Origin: JAOABC01 sp041287495
Lineage (GTDB): Bacteria > Aquificota > Aquificia > Aquificales > Hydrogenothermaceae
NCBI GenBank assembly: GCA_041287495.1
Contig: JBEULE010000019.1
Location: forward strand, 1 to 64,000
DNA: 64,000 nt
Direction of reading: 5' to 3'
Position 1 is the first letter of the stretch. The number at the start of each line of letters is the position of its first letter. The notes under the pieces were generated by a model. It saw only the letters and a program-made list of their open reading frames with translations. It did not search any database and was not told the DNA's origin. Below are positions 43,686 to 53,066 of the stretch, piece after piece. Position numbers and translations under genes: made by a program.

Positions 43686-44897
43686 CTAATGGAGCATAGA
43701 TATCATACCCTCACTCCACTTTAAAGCCTCTATGGTTATATCTGCCACTTCTGAAGGATTTAATAGAAGTTCTTCTGAAAGCTCTTTTATATTTTTATTC
43801 TTTTGGGTTTCTACCTCTTCTACTAATTTTAAGATTTTACCAAAAAATCCGGACTTTTCTTTTATCTCTTTTACGAGATTCTCGTTTAAATTTAACTCTC
43901 TAAGTATAACCTCTAATGGCACATTAAATATACTTTCTCCAAAAGACAAGATACCTATCAGAAAAGCGGTGTCAGATATCATCTCATCATTATTTATTTT
44001 TTTAGATATTATTTCCATAAATTTTCCTCTAAAAAGAGCCCTCTTGATTAACTCTTTTTTTGTATCGACAGTAGCAACAGATATCATGGAGATAAGGAGA
44101 AGCCAGTTTAACAGATTTTTCTTTCCTAAGTATACGATAGCTCTATTTATAGATGTTATGGGATTTGCAAGATAAAAAAATGAGGAGTTAACATACTTTA
44201 ATAGTTTTAACGACAGATTCGGAGAACCTTTTATATAATTAGCGATAACATTCAGATCATCTTCTTCATGGACTAATCTTATAAGTTTGAGTGTTTCTAA
44301 TTTTGAAAAGTTATCAAGATTTGCTTCTATTTTTTTAGGTTTTGTGAAAAACTCCCCTTTAAATAGATCACCACCTGCTTTTTTAAATCTATCAAAATCT
44401 TCATAACTATCTATGTTATCTAAAATAATAGTTAAATTGTTACTTTTTATTATTTTTATAGAATCTATATTAAATATCATTTGAGAATCTACCTCTACAA
44501 AAGAGATATTATCTTTTAATGATAAAAGTTGATTTAAATTTTTATCATCAGAAAGGTATAGGCAAAATTTATAACCGTTTTTACTTAACTCTTTTATCTT
44601 ATCCATAAGGACCTTTGAATTTATCTGTTGGTCAGTTATCTTTATAATAAAGATATCTTTAGGAATTAAAGATGTAAAATCTGTAAATACTATGATATCA
44701 GTTGGTAGATTTGTAAATCCTACTTTACCCTGTAAACTTTTTATAATTTCGGAACCCGATAAGATCGTATATATTTTTCTTAGTGAGTTATTGAAATCAA
44801 CTTTCTCAGAAGTATCATAGTCTAATTTTATATCAAACCCAAATATCTTTTCCTCTCTGTCAAAAATTGGAATCTTTGCTAAAAATACTGTCTCCAT
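43686..44897 (-). CDS. Degenerate EAL plus HDOD protein (YuxH-type)
   Basis: A 403-residue signalling protein. The first 200 residues fit an EAL-like barrel, but the Glu-Ala-Leu and other catalytic motifs are absent, so no phosphodiesterase activity is expected. The second half is an HDOD domain with VIANYIKGSPNLSLKLLKYVNSSFF and SINRAIVYLGKKNLLNWL. YuxH-like proteins act as adaptors in c-di-GMP or stress signalling. It is paired with the downstream diguanylate cyclase. Confidence 0.88.
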   Translation of the reverse strand: METVFLAKIPIFDREEKIFGFDIKLDYDTSEKVDFNNSLRKIYTILSGSEIIKSLQGKVGFTNLPTDIIVFTDFTSLIPKDIFIIKITDQQINSKVLMDKIKELSKNGYKFCLYLSDDKNLNQLLSLKDNISFVEVDSQMIFNIDSIKIIKSNNLTIILDNIDSYEDFDRFKKAGGDLFKGEFFTKPKKIEANLDNFSKLETLKLIRLVHEEDDLNVIANYIKGSPNLSLKLLKYVNSSFFYLANPITSINRAIVYLGKKNLLNWLLLISMISVATVDTKKELIKRALFRGKFMEIISKKINNDEMISDTAFLIGILSFGESIFNVPLEVILRELNLNENLVKEIKEKSGFFGKILKLVEEVETQKNKNIKELSEELLLNPSEVADITIEALKWSEGMISMLH

Positions 44898-44923
44898 TTA
44901 ACAACCTTTTTAATTTTTATTTA

Positions 44924-45937
44924 TTATATCACTTTTTTATTTTTGGAAATTTTGTATAGGATTAGGGAAAATAAAATCAGAATAGTTAGATATAGGATGC
45001 TGAATATAATATTTTTCTCTGTTAGTTTTACAAATAGGTAATTTAGAATTATATAGACCATTCCAATTAATGCGGTGATAGACAGTAAAGTTTCACGGGA
45101 TTTTTGAAATTGTAGTCCCATAAAAAAACCTATAAATCCTATAAAAAGAAATGGAATTGGAAAGTATAACCTATCTACCAAGATAGAAATTATTTTATTT
45201 TTATTATCAGGAATAGTTTTGACAAGTTCCGATATTTTTAAATCTTCTAATGCTATCTCTTTTACATAAGATACATCAATATTGAAGCTATACTTTTGGA
45301 ATTTCAGAATATTGTAAGAATTTTTTGATGGAAGTTGAATATATCCATCCTCAAATATAATATAGTTACCGTAAAAATGACCATTTTTTGCAGTTATTAG
45401 AAAGCCGTTAGACCTGTTATGAAGTATTATGTTTTTGAAGTTGTTATTCTTCTTTTCATCTACATACACATATACATTTTCACTTATCTTAGAGAAGTTT
45501 TTAGGTTGAATACTGTCCATAATGTAAGCCTTCACTTTAACTGTGAGAAATTTAGCCCTCTCTCTGTTTGCATAAGGTACAACAATAGAAGAAAAGATTA
45601 ATGCAACCAACGTAAAAATAATAGTCCATACTAATGTTGGTTTTGAAAGCTGTTTGTCGTCGATACCTAAACTATAGATGGCGTATATCTCGTTGTTTTC
45701 TCTGATTTTTATACCAACAAGTAGCCATGCTATCAGAAAACCAAAGAGAAGTTGAAATTTTATGAAAGATATATCAAGAAGCGTTAAAATGTTTAAAAAA
45801 TCTATAATGTTCATTGAGTAAACAAATGAAGGAAGATGTAGAAGTTGGGAGGATACGATAACGAGAGAAAATAGTAGTATTAAGATTATAAATGTCTTTA
45901 TAAATGATACTGATATATGTTTGTAGAGTATTTTCAT
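44924..45937 (-). CDS. LptF/LptG-family lipopolysaccharide export permease
   Basis: A 337-residue inner-membrane protein with the LptF/G pattern: an N-terminal membrane helix pair, a large periplasmic beta-rich region (about residues 125-250, NNFKNIILHNRSNG) and three C-terminal helices. It would, with LptB and a second permease, move LPS to the periplasmic bridge. It overlaps ybeY by 4 bases. Only one such permease is in the window, so F or G cannot be decided. Confidence 0.88.
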   Translation of the reverse strand: MKILYKHISVSFIKTFIILILLFSLVIVSSQLLHLPSFVYSMNIIDFLNILTLLDISFIKFQLLFGFLIAWLLVGIKIRENNEIYAIYSLGIDDKQLSKPTLVWTIIFTLVALIFSSIVVPYANRERAKFLTVKVKAYIMDSIQPKNFSKISENVYVYVDEKKNNNFKNIILHNRSNGFLITAKNGHFYGNYIIFEDGYIQLPSKNSYNILKFQKYSFNIDVSYVKEIALEDLKISELVKTIPDNKNKIISILVDRLYFPIPFLFIGFIGFFMGLQFQKSRETLLSITALIGMVYIILNYLFVKLTEKNIIFSILYLTILILFSLILYKISKNKKVI

Positions 45938-46377
45938 AACCTACTTTTTAGTTGATAGAATATTTTATCCTGTATCTCAAACATTATTTTCTCATCTTCT
46001 TCAGATCTCTCGTGGTCGTAGCCTAAAAGGTGAAGTATCCCATGAATAAGAAGCCGGAGTATCTCTTCTCTTTCTGTTAATCCTATCTGGTGTGCCTGTC
46101 TTTTTGCATATGGGACTGATATTATAATATCTCCCAAAACTTTATACCTATATCCTATGGTTTCTTCCAGGGGAAAAGAGAGGACATCTGTTGGTTTATT
46201 TTGTCCTCTCCAATCTCTGTTTATCTGTCTTATCGTTTCATCATCTGTTAATGTGATACTTACCTCAACATTATCTAAATTTAGTGATTTTAATATATCT
46301 GCCGTTATATCTTTGATAAATTTTTTTGTTATATCTCTGTCTTTTATCTGTTTATCAATCAGTATTCTGTTCTTCAT
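45934..46377 (-). CDS. ybeY: Endoribonuclease YbeY
   Basis: A 147-residue zinc RNase of 16S rRNA maturation and quality control. The zinc site HGILHLLGYDHE near residue 111 and the Arg in INRDWRGQNKPTDVLSFP are clear. It overlaps phoH by 23 bases, a very common gene pair in bacteria. Confidence 0.96.
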   Translation of the reverse strand: MKNRILIDKQIKDRDITKKFIKDITADILKSLNLDNVEVSITLTDDETIRQINRDWRGQNKPTDVLSFPLEETIGYRYKVLGDIIISVPYAKRQAHQIGLTEREEILRLLIHGILHLLGYDHERSEEDEKIMFEIQDKIFYQLKSRL

Positions 46378-47320
46378 ATCTGTTGTACGCTTCTATTATT
46401 CTTTGGACTATCGGGTGTCTAACTATATCTTTTTCTGTGAACTTCGTAAATCCTATACCTTTGACACCTTCTAAAACTTTTATTGCCTCTACAAGTCCAG
46501 ATTGTGTTGTTTTTGGAAGGTCTATCTGTGTTATATCTCCGGTTATTACTGCTTTAGATCCAAAGCCTATACGGGTTAGCAACATCTTCATCTGTTCTCT
46601 TGTTGTGTTCTGTGCTTCATCAAGTATTATGAATGCATCGTTTAATGTTCTTCCCCTCATAAAGGCAAGTGGAGCAACTTCTATTATCTTTTTTTCTATC
46701 ATATCTACAACTTTTTCTGGATCAACCATATCATAGAGAGCATCGTAAAGTGGTCTTAGATATGGGTCAACTTTCTCTTCCAAAGATCCTGGTAAAAATC
46801 CAAGTTTTTCTCCGGCTTCAACAGCTGGTCTTGTCAAAATTATTCTGCTTACTTTATTCTGTTTTAAATATGAAACTGCAACAGCCATAGCCAAGTATGT
46901 TTTCCCTGTTCCGGCAGGTCCTATTCCAAATGTTATGTCGTTGTTTTTTATGGTCTCTACATAGAGTTTTTGTGTAGGTGTTTTTGCCATTATTGGCTTT
47001 TTACGGTAAGAGAATAGTATAGCTTCTGGAGGGGTTTCCTTTAAAGTTTCTTTACTTTCTTTCTCCTGTTTATAACCAATAGCTAAATTTCTAACATCCT
47101 GAGGTGATAGTATATGTCCAACTTCAAAGTAGGAAGATATCTTTTCCATAAACTCCTCAAATCTGTCTAAGTTTTCCTCTTTTCCAGAAGCTATTATGGA
47201 TGTTCCTCTTGCAAATATCTGTAAATCAAAGATATCCTCAAAGTACTTCAGATTTTCATCTCTTGAACCTACTACATTAAAAAATGCATGTGGTGGTATC
47301 TGGACTTCAAGTTTTAAAAT
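46355..47320 (-). CDS. phoH: PhoH-like ATPase with probable AUU start
   Basis: A cytoplasmic P-loop ATPase. The core has Walker A GIGPAGTGKTYLAMAVA and Walker B DAFIILDEAQNTT, followed by GDITQIDLP. The first ATG in frame is 47149 (264 residues), but the frame stays open upstream and encodes a PhoH-like N-terminal domain (VVGSRDENLKYFEDIFDLQIF). AGGAGG at 47329-47334 is 8 bases before an in-frame ATT at 47320; no ATG, GTG or TTG suits better. I therefore place the start at ATT, giving 321 residues, the usual family length. Confidence 0.8.
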   Translation of the reverse strand: MLKLEVQIPPHAFFNVVGSRDENLKYFEDIFDLQIFARGTSIIASGKEENLDRFEEFMEKISSYFEVGHILSPQDVRNLAIGYKQEKESKETLKETPPEAILFSYRKKPIMAKTPTQKLYVETIKNNDITFGIGPAGTGKTYLAMAVAVSYLKQNKVSRIILTRPAVEAGEKLGFLPGSLEEKVDPYLRPLYDALYDMVDPEKVVDMIEKKIIEVAPLAFMRGRTLNDAFIILDEAQNTTREQMKMLLTRIGFGSKAVITGDITQIDLPKTTQSGLVEAIKVLEGVKGIGFTKFTEKDIVRHPIVQRIIEAYNRYEEQNTD

Positions 47321-47366
47321 GTCAGAACCTCCTAAAAAATTTTTATTTTAAAAAATTTATACCAAA

Positions 47367-47861
47367 TCATAACTCAAACCAGCCTTCTGGTAATTTAACA
47401 TATATCCTATGGTTTTGGGTGTCAACCTTTTCTACAAACTGACTTACAAACGGTAGATGTCTTGTTTTTCCATCTTCACACTTTATTATAAGTAATACCT
47501 GAGATAACCTATCATCTACTTTTTCTACTTTCCCTATCTTCCTATCATCTTCAAAAACTTCACTATCTATAAGCTCAAAGATGTAATACTCATTTTTTTC
47601 TAAAGTTGGAAGGTGTTTTTTTGATATGTATATTAAGCTTTGGGACAACTCTTTTGATTTTTCCGGAACATCATAATCAAAGAATTTAATTAGCCATTTC
47701 TTCCTATCTATCATTTCGATTTTTAGTTTCAGCATCTCACCAGCTAGTGTTTTAAGGTATACATATTCGGGAAGCTTTACATCTATAAAAAGCTCAAATC
47801 TTATGTTCCCTTTAACACCGTGGACTTTGTGAAGTTTTCCTACTGCTACTAAATCCTCCAT
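47367..47861 (-). CDS. rimM: 16S rRNA processing protein RimM
   Basis: A 164-residue ribosome maturation factor that acts on the 30S head and binds S19. AVGKLHKVHGVKGNIRFEL is the typical N-terminal beta-barrel start, and the PRC-barrel end has LPFVSQFVEKVD followed by GWFEL. It lies 7 bases after the large TPR gene and 46 before phoH in the recA operon. Confidence 0.93.
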   Translation of the reverse strand: MEDLVAVGKLHKVHGVKGNIRFELFIDVKLPEYVYLKTLAGEMLKLKIEMIDRKKWLIKFFDYDVPEKSKELSQSLIYISKKHLPTLEKNEYYIFELIDSEVFEDDRKIGKVEKVDDRLSQVLLIIKCEDGKTRHLPFVSQFVEKVDTQNHRIYVKLPEGWFEL

Positions 47862-47868
47862 CCTACTC

Positions 47869-50625
47869 CTAATAGATACATTTTGGTAAATTTTTTAGTA
47901 TACTTTCTGCTTTTTGACGTATATTGTCATCATTATATTTTAACACTTCCTTTAGTAAACAGGATGCTTCTTTTCTTTTTTCTGCTTTTGTAAGTATAGC
48001 TGCTGCTTCAAATCTGGAATTTACATTTATAATGTCTATATCTGGGTTTATGTATATGGCATTTAGGAAGTTGTTTAACGCTTTATTTAGATCCTTTCTA
48101 TCTTTAAATACTAATCCAAGATAGTAATAACTTTCTGCTGATATTTTAGGATTGTCTGACTTTGTTCCTTCCTGTAAAAACTTTATAGCTTCTTCTGTTT
48201 GTCCTTTTTTATAGTAGGTTTTGCCTATCATCAACGAGACCATTTTGTTGTCTGGATATTTTTCATAAAGCTGTTCTAAATACTGTAAGGCATTATTGTA
48301 ATCTCTCTTATTAAGTAAGATGTTTGCTATTTTCAACTTTACATCATCGTTTTCACTTATCTGGTAGTAGATAGAAAGAGCATCATCTATCCGGTTTTGT
48401 TTTTCAAAAATCTCTCCTAATGTTAATTTAACATTAAATATATTCTCTGAATTTGGATATCTATTTAGAAATTCAGTTAAAGTTTTTACTGCTGATTCTA
48501 AATCTCCCTTCATGTAGTAAAGCTGTCCTAACTTGTAAAGTGCAGTTTCAGATTCTGCCGTTTTAGTATCTATCATTTCTTTGTATATTTTTTCTGCTTT
48601 TTGATAATCTTTTTCATCTGTGTATATCTGGGCAAGTTGTAGTTTCAACATTGGAATAAGTGGATAATTAGGATATTTTCTTATAAAATTTTCTATCATA
48701 TTTTTACTGTTTGTAGAACCTTCTTTTGTTTCAAGGACTAAGAGGTTGTAAGTAGCATCTATCGTTTCTTTTTTCCCAGAATTCTTTGATATAAAATCAC
48801 TGTAAATCTGCCTTGCTAAATCTGTCTCTCCCAAGTTAAAGTAGCTGTCAGCAATTCTCAATGTGGCTTTTTTTGTCAGGTCATCATCTTTATATCCGTA
48901 CATGTTTAAGAAATTTTTAAACTCTAAAGCAGCTAAATCAAATTTTCCCTCGGAAAAAAAGGTGTAAGCATAAAGATATGAAGCTTCTTCTGAGATACGA
49001 CTATCTCTATCTTTTATAGATTTTAAAATCTGTCTTGCTCTCTCTATATCTTGAGATTTTAGGGTTATATAAGCTTTTAAAAGTGTAGACTTTTCATCAT
49101 TACTGTTTTCTATAATTTTTGAAGCTGCTTCTAAATCTGAGATGTTGTATGCAGATACAGCTTTCATATAAGGATTTCTAAAGGATTTAAATGCATTTTT
49201 GTAATCTCCTTTTTCAAAGAAAAACCACCCTAAGAAGTCGTAGGCTTTTTCAGGATTTAATATTTTAAGCTGTTTTACAGTTTCTACAAAACTTTCATCA
49301 TCTTTTGTGGTTAGATATATATCCGCCAAATATTCCAAAGCTATTTCTTTATAATCTGTATCAACAAGTTTCAGGAACTGTTTCTGTGCTTCTTCATAAT
49401 CTTTAAGTTTGTATGCTATATATCCAGTGTAAAGTATTGTTTTTAAATCTGGACTTCTATTTACAACATCTTTAAGAATGTTAAATCCATATTTATAATT
49501 TCCTAAATTATACATATTTACTGCTATATTTTTGAGGATAACATCTTTGTATCTATCAGATAGATAAAGTGCTTTCTGAAAGTATAGAAAACTGTCTAAA
49601 TAGTCTCCACTTTTTCCATATTTCTGTGCTACAATTATATAAAGGTCTTGGCTTAAATTTTCATCTCTTGTTTCTAACATCTGTGCCATTTCTATAGTTT
49701 TAGCTTCATCAAAAAGTCCTATTCCGTAGAGAGCAAAATTTGAAAATTTATCAGATATAGATATCTCCCTTATGTATCTGTTGAATAATTCTAATCCTTT
49801 ATCTTTTTCTCCTGTTAGAGAATAGGAAAATCCATCTAAGATGTTAGCTATCTTTTTGATATTTATGTTTTTCGTCTGGATTTTTAAAGATAGGGAGTCT
49901 TTATATTTTCCTCTGAAAAATTCTGTATATTTCTTCAAGTATTTACAGTATTCAACAAATGATATATCAACATTATCACAGTTAGATTTCATATTTAGGT
50001 CGTTGTTTTTGAAAAGTTTTAACATATCCGTTATAAAGATTACATCAGGGTCATCTTTTGGTAGATTACTTAAAGAAGATTGAACATTCTGAAAATCTCC
50101 TCTTAGTAGTGATACAACAGCATAGGATAGACAGTTTTCTCTAAGAGTTTGTAAAGAACAGCTTTTTTTAAAAAATTCTGCTGATTTATCTAAATTGCCT
50201 TTTTTAAACTCTGTATATCCAAGTATGTAGTAAGCATAGTATAAATAAGGAGAATCTTTGTATTTTTCAACAAATTTCTCTGCTTTTTCCTGTGCAAAGA
50301 TAAAGTCACCTTTTGTAAAGTTATCCATAGCATCTGCTATCATTGCATTTGATGGAGGTATCCCTAAGTAAGCTTTAGGCTTTTCTACGGAAAGAAAAGG
50401 TAGATTCTCTATTCCTTCTTTTGTTAAAAAGATATCCTTAGGGATATCCGGAGTTATATTTATGTCAAATAACTCTAATCTCTGAAGAGGATTTAACAGC
50501 TCTCTCTTTTCCTGTCTTACATCTACAATCTCAACCGGAATATTAACAGGTGCAATTTCTATACTGTTTTGAGCGTGTGATAGATTTAAAATCAAAATGA
50601 GAAATATGAATATTCTAATAAACAT
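47869..50625 (-). CDS. Large exported TPR protein
   Basis: A 918-residue protein with a signal peptide (cleavage near LSHA, about residue 18), then tetratricopeptide repeats over most of its length from about residue 110. Examples are YAYYILGYTEFKKGNLDKSAEFFKKS and YYYLGLVFKDRKDLNKALNNFLNAI near the end. No catalytic domain is seen. It probably scaffolds an envelope complex, perhaps the pilus machinery encoded nearby, but this is only context. It overlaps ribF by 11 bases. Confidence 0.87.
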   Translation of the reverse strand: MFIRIFIFLILILNLSHAQNSIEIAPVNIPVEIVDVRQEKRELLNPLQRLELFDINITPDIPKDIFLTKEGIENLPFLSVEKPKAYLGIPPSNAMIADAMDNFTKGDFIFAQEKAEKFVEKYKDSPYLYYAYYILGYTEFKKGNLDKSAEFFKKSCSLQTLRENCLSYAVVSLLRGDFQNVQSSLSNLPKDDPDVIFITDMLKLFKNNDLNMKSNCDNVDISFVEYCKYLKKYTEFFRGKYKDSLSLKIQTKNINIKKIANILDGFSYSLTGEKDKGLELFNRYIREISISDKFSNFALYGIGLFDEAKTIEMAQMLETRDENLSQDLYIIVAQKYGKSGDYLDSFLYFQKALYLSDRYKDVILKNIAVNMYNLGNYKYGFNILKDVVNRSPDLKTILYTGYIAYKLKDYEEAQKQFLKLVDTDYKEIALEYLADIYLTTKDDESFVETVKQLKILNPEKAYDFLGWFFFEKGDYKNAFKSFRNPYMKAVSAYNISDLEAASKIIENSNDEKSTLLKAYITLKSQDIERARQILKSIKDRDSRISEEASYLYAYTFFSEGKFDLAALEFKNFLNMYGYKDDDLTKKATLRIADSYFNLGETDLARQIYSDFISKNSGKKETIDATYNLLVLETKEGSTNSKNMIENFIRKYPNYPLIPMLKLQLAQIYTDEKDYQKAEKIYKEMIDTKTAESETALYKLGQLYYMKGDLESAVKTLTEFLNRYPNSENIFNVKLTLGEIFEKQNRIDDALSIYYQISENDDVKLKIANILLNKRDYNNALQYLEQLYEKYPDNKMVSLMIGKTYYKKGQTEEAIKFLQEGTKSDNPKISAESYYYLGLVFKDRKDLNKALNNFLNAIYINPDIDIINVNSRFEAAAILTKAEKRKEASCLLKEVLKYNDDNIRQKAESILKNLPKCIY

Positions 50626-51544
50626 AACTTAAAACCTCTCTTGCCTTCTTTATATCTATCTCTATCTGTTTTTTAAGTTCTTCTACAGATTCAAATTTTT
50701 TCTCTTCTCTTAATCTCTCTATGAAGTAAATATTGACTAAACTGTTTTCTTTTACTTCTTTATCAAAATGTTCTATTATATGAGCTTCTATAAATACTTT
50801 TTTACCATCTACGGTAGGTCTGTTGCCGTAGTTTACAACAACCGGATACCTTTTATCTCCAAACTCTAAAAATCCGGCATAAACACCCATCTTTAAACAT
50901 AGGTCATCATTGGGTTTTAAATTTATAGTTGGGAATCCTAACTTTTTTCCAAGTCCATCACCTTTTACTACTTTTTCCTTTAAAAAGTAATCCCTACCTA
51001 AATATTTCTTTGCCTCTTTTATATTACCTTCCAATAGAAGTTCCCTTATTTTACTACTGCTTACTCTCTCTCTATCTAAGCATATATTGTCAAAGGCTTC
51101 AATCTCTATTCCTATCTGTTTTCCGTATTCTGTTGCAAATGTTATATCTCCTTCCTTCTTATAACCAAAACGCCAATCTTTTCCTACTATGATTTTTCTG
51201 CAATTTAACTTTTCTTTAAGAAAATCCATAAACTCTTTTGGACTTTTTTTATAAAAACGTTCATTAAAATCTGCTACCAGTATGTAATCTATGTTCTCTT
51301 CTTTTAGAAGATATATCTTTGTTTCAAAGTTAACTATACTACATTTATAGTTTTGTGGTGATAGTATTTTACGGGGATGGGGAAAAAATGTTATAACCAC
51401 AGATTTAGCTTTAAGTTTTAATGATTCTGATTTCACTTTGTCAAGTAAAGCTTTGTGTCCTATATGGATACCATCAAAATTTCCTACCGTACATACAGTT
51501 TTCTCTTTTATATCTAAATTGTGAATTGATAAAACCTCAGTCAT
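50615..51544 (-). CDS. ribF: Bifunctional riboflavin kinase/FAD synthetase
   Basis: Makes FMN and FAD. The N-terminal FAD synthetase has VGNFDGIHIGHKALL and VGKDWRFGYKKEGD near residues 20 and 120, then SSSKIRELLLEG. The C-terminal kinase shows KLGFPTINLKP and GVYAGFLEFG. 309 residues is normal. It overlaps recX by 4 bases and the TPR gene by 11. Confidence 0.95.
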   Translation of the reverse strand: MTEVLSIHNLDIKEKTVCTVGNFDGIHIGHKALLDKVKSESLKLKAKSVVITFFPHPRKILSPQNYKCSIVNFETKIYLLKEENIDYILVADFNERFYKKSPKEFMDFLKEKLNCRKIIVGKDWRFGYKKEGDITFATEYGKQIGIEIEAFDNICLDRERVSSSKIRELLLEGNIKEAKKYLGRDYFLKEKVVKGDGLGKKLGFPTINLKPNDDLCLKMGVYAGFLEFGDKRYPVVVNYGNRPTVDGKKVFIEAHIIEHFDKEVKENSLVNIYFIERLREEKKFESVEELKKQIEIDIKKAREVLSYVY

Positions 51545-51954
51545 AACTCCTCTTTTAAAAATTTTTCAGCTGCCTTCAGTATCACACCGTATCTAAACCC
51601 ACGATTTTTAAGAAATTTTACCACATTCTCAAAGTTTTTTTCTTTCCTAAAAGACCTTTGGAGTATATTTAATGCAGATTGAAGTTCCTCTTCAAAAGAA
51701 ATCTCTAAATCTTCAACACCTTTACTATAAAGTTTTTTCTTAAGTTTTAAGTAGCCTTCCCCTTTCTGTATAGACCTTTCTTTATATCTTTCCAATAGTT
51801 TCTCATCATCTAAAATTCCGTCTTCTCTTAGTTTTTTTATGATATCCTCTACATCTTCTAAGTTAAAACCTTTCCGGATAAGTTTTCCTCTAAGTTCCTC
51901 CTCAAAGTAATCTTTTTTACTTAGAAGATAGTAAGTGTAGCTTTTTATATCCAT
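51541..51954 (-). CDS. recX: RecX-family regulatory protein
   Basis: A 137-residue helical protein, likely to inhibit or modulate RecA filaments. Triple-helix repeats such as LSKKDYFEEELRGKLIRKGF and IIKKLREDGILDDEKLLERYKERS follow the RecX pattern. It sits two genes downstream of recA, separated by pilT, and overlaps ribF by 4 bases. Confidence 0.88.
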   Translation of the reverse strand: MDIKSYTYYLLSKKDYFEEELRGKLIRKGFNLEDVEDIIKKLREDGILDDEKLLERYKERSIQKGEGYLKLKKKLYSKGVEDLEISFEEELQSALNILQRSFRKEKNFENVVKFLKNRGFRYGVILKAAEKFLKEEL

Positions 51955-53066
51955 CAGAAGGTTTCAAAACCCATTCCTTCTTCAGATCCTGTAGATATAC
52001 CTTTAATTTTAAGCTCAACATCTGATGGATTTGTAGCATAGAGTAATGCATTTTCATAGGAGATTAAATCTTGGTTGTAAAGGTCAACAACAGCTTGATC
52101 AAAGGTCTGCATACCGTACTGCTTTTTCCCTTTTTCCATAAGATCCTGAATCATAAATAGTTTATCAGGGTCTTTTATACATTCTGTTATTGCACCTGCA
52201 TTTATCAGTATCTCTACTGCCGGAACAACACCTTTGCCATCTTTTCTTGGAATTAATCTTTGGGATATTATGGCTTTTAAAACTGCTGCAAGCAAAACCC
52301 TTAAATGGTTTTGCTCCTCTGCCGGGAACATATTTATAATTCTGCTTATAGTGTCCTTTGCGTCTTGAGTGTGGAGCGTTGATAAAACAAAGTGTCCTGT
52401 TTCTGCTGCTCTTAAGGCTGTTTGTATTGTCTCTAAATCCCTCATCTCACCAACCATTATAACATCCGGGTCTTCCCTAAGAGCTGCTCTAAGTCCTGTA
52501 AAAAAGGATTCTGTATCTGATCCTACTTCTCTCTGTGCTATGTAGCATTTTTTATCTCTATAAATATACTCTATAGGGTCCTCAATAGTAATTATAACTT
52601 CATTAACTTGTTCATTTCTATAATCTAACATTGATGCCATTGTTGTTGATTTACCTGAACCTGTTGGTCCAGTTACAAGTACCAATCCTCGGGGTTCCAA
52701 TGCTATACTTTTTAGAACTTCCGGAAGATATAAACTTTCAAATTTAGGGATCTCTGTTTTTAATGATCTCATATTGATTGCATAACTACCTCTTTGTCTA
52801 TATATATTCACCCTGAATCTACTTACTCCCGGTATGGAATATGATATATCAACTTCTCCTTTTTTTATCAGCTCCTGTTTTTTTACTTCTGAACCACCTA
52901 ATATTTTTGCTATCCAACTCACCATATTTTCTTGTGTTATCTGTGGAAACTCTTCCAATGGGATAACGTCTCCATGTAAACGGACTTTTGGTTTTGAAGA
53001 GACCTTTAGATGAAAATCAGAAGCACCTTTGTTAATCCCTGTTTTCAATACCAAATCAAGATCCAT
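51954..53066 (-). CDS. pilT: Type IV pilus retraction ATPase PilT
   Basis: A hexameric ATPase that drives pilus retraction. The 370-residue protein shows Walker A VTGPTGSGKSTTMASML near residue 133, the Asp box ITIEDPIEYIY, Walker B DPDVIMVGEMRD and the HTQDAKDTISRIINMFP His box. An N-terminal ASDFHLKVSSKP domain is complete. It overlaps recA by 11 bases, an uncommon gene order. Confidence 0.96.
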   Translation of the reverse strand: MDLDLVLKTGINKGASDFHLKVSSKPKVRLHGDVIPLEEFPQITQENMVSWIAKILGGSEVKKQELIKKGEVDISYSIPGVSRFRVNIYRQRGSYAINMRSLKTEIPKFESLYLPEVLKSIALEPRGLVLVTGPTGSGKSTTMASMLDYRNEQVNEVIITIEDPIEYIYRDKKCYIAQREVGSDTESFFTGLRAALREDPDVIMVGEMRDLETIQTALRAAETGHFVLSTLHTQDAKDTISRIINMFPAEEQNHLRVLLAAVLKAIISQRLIPRKDGKGVVPAVEILINAGAITECIKDPDKLFMIQDLMEKGKKQYGMQTFDQAVVDLYNQDLISYENALLYATNPSDVELKIKGISTGSEEGMGFETF

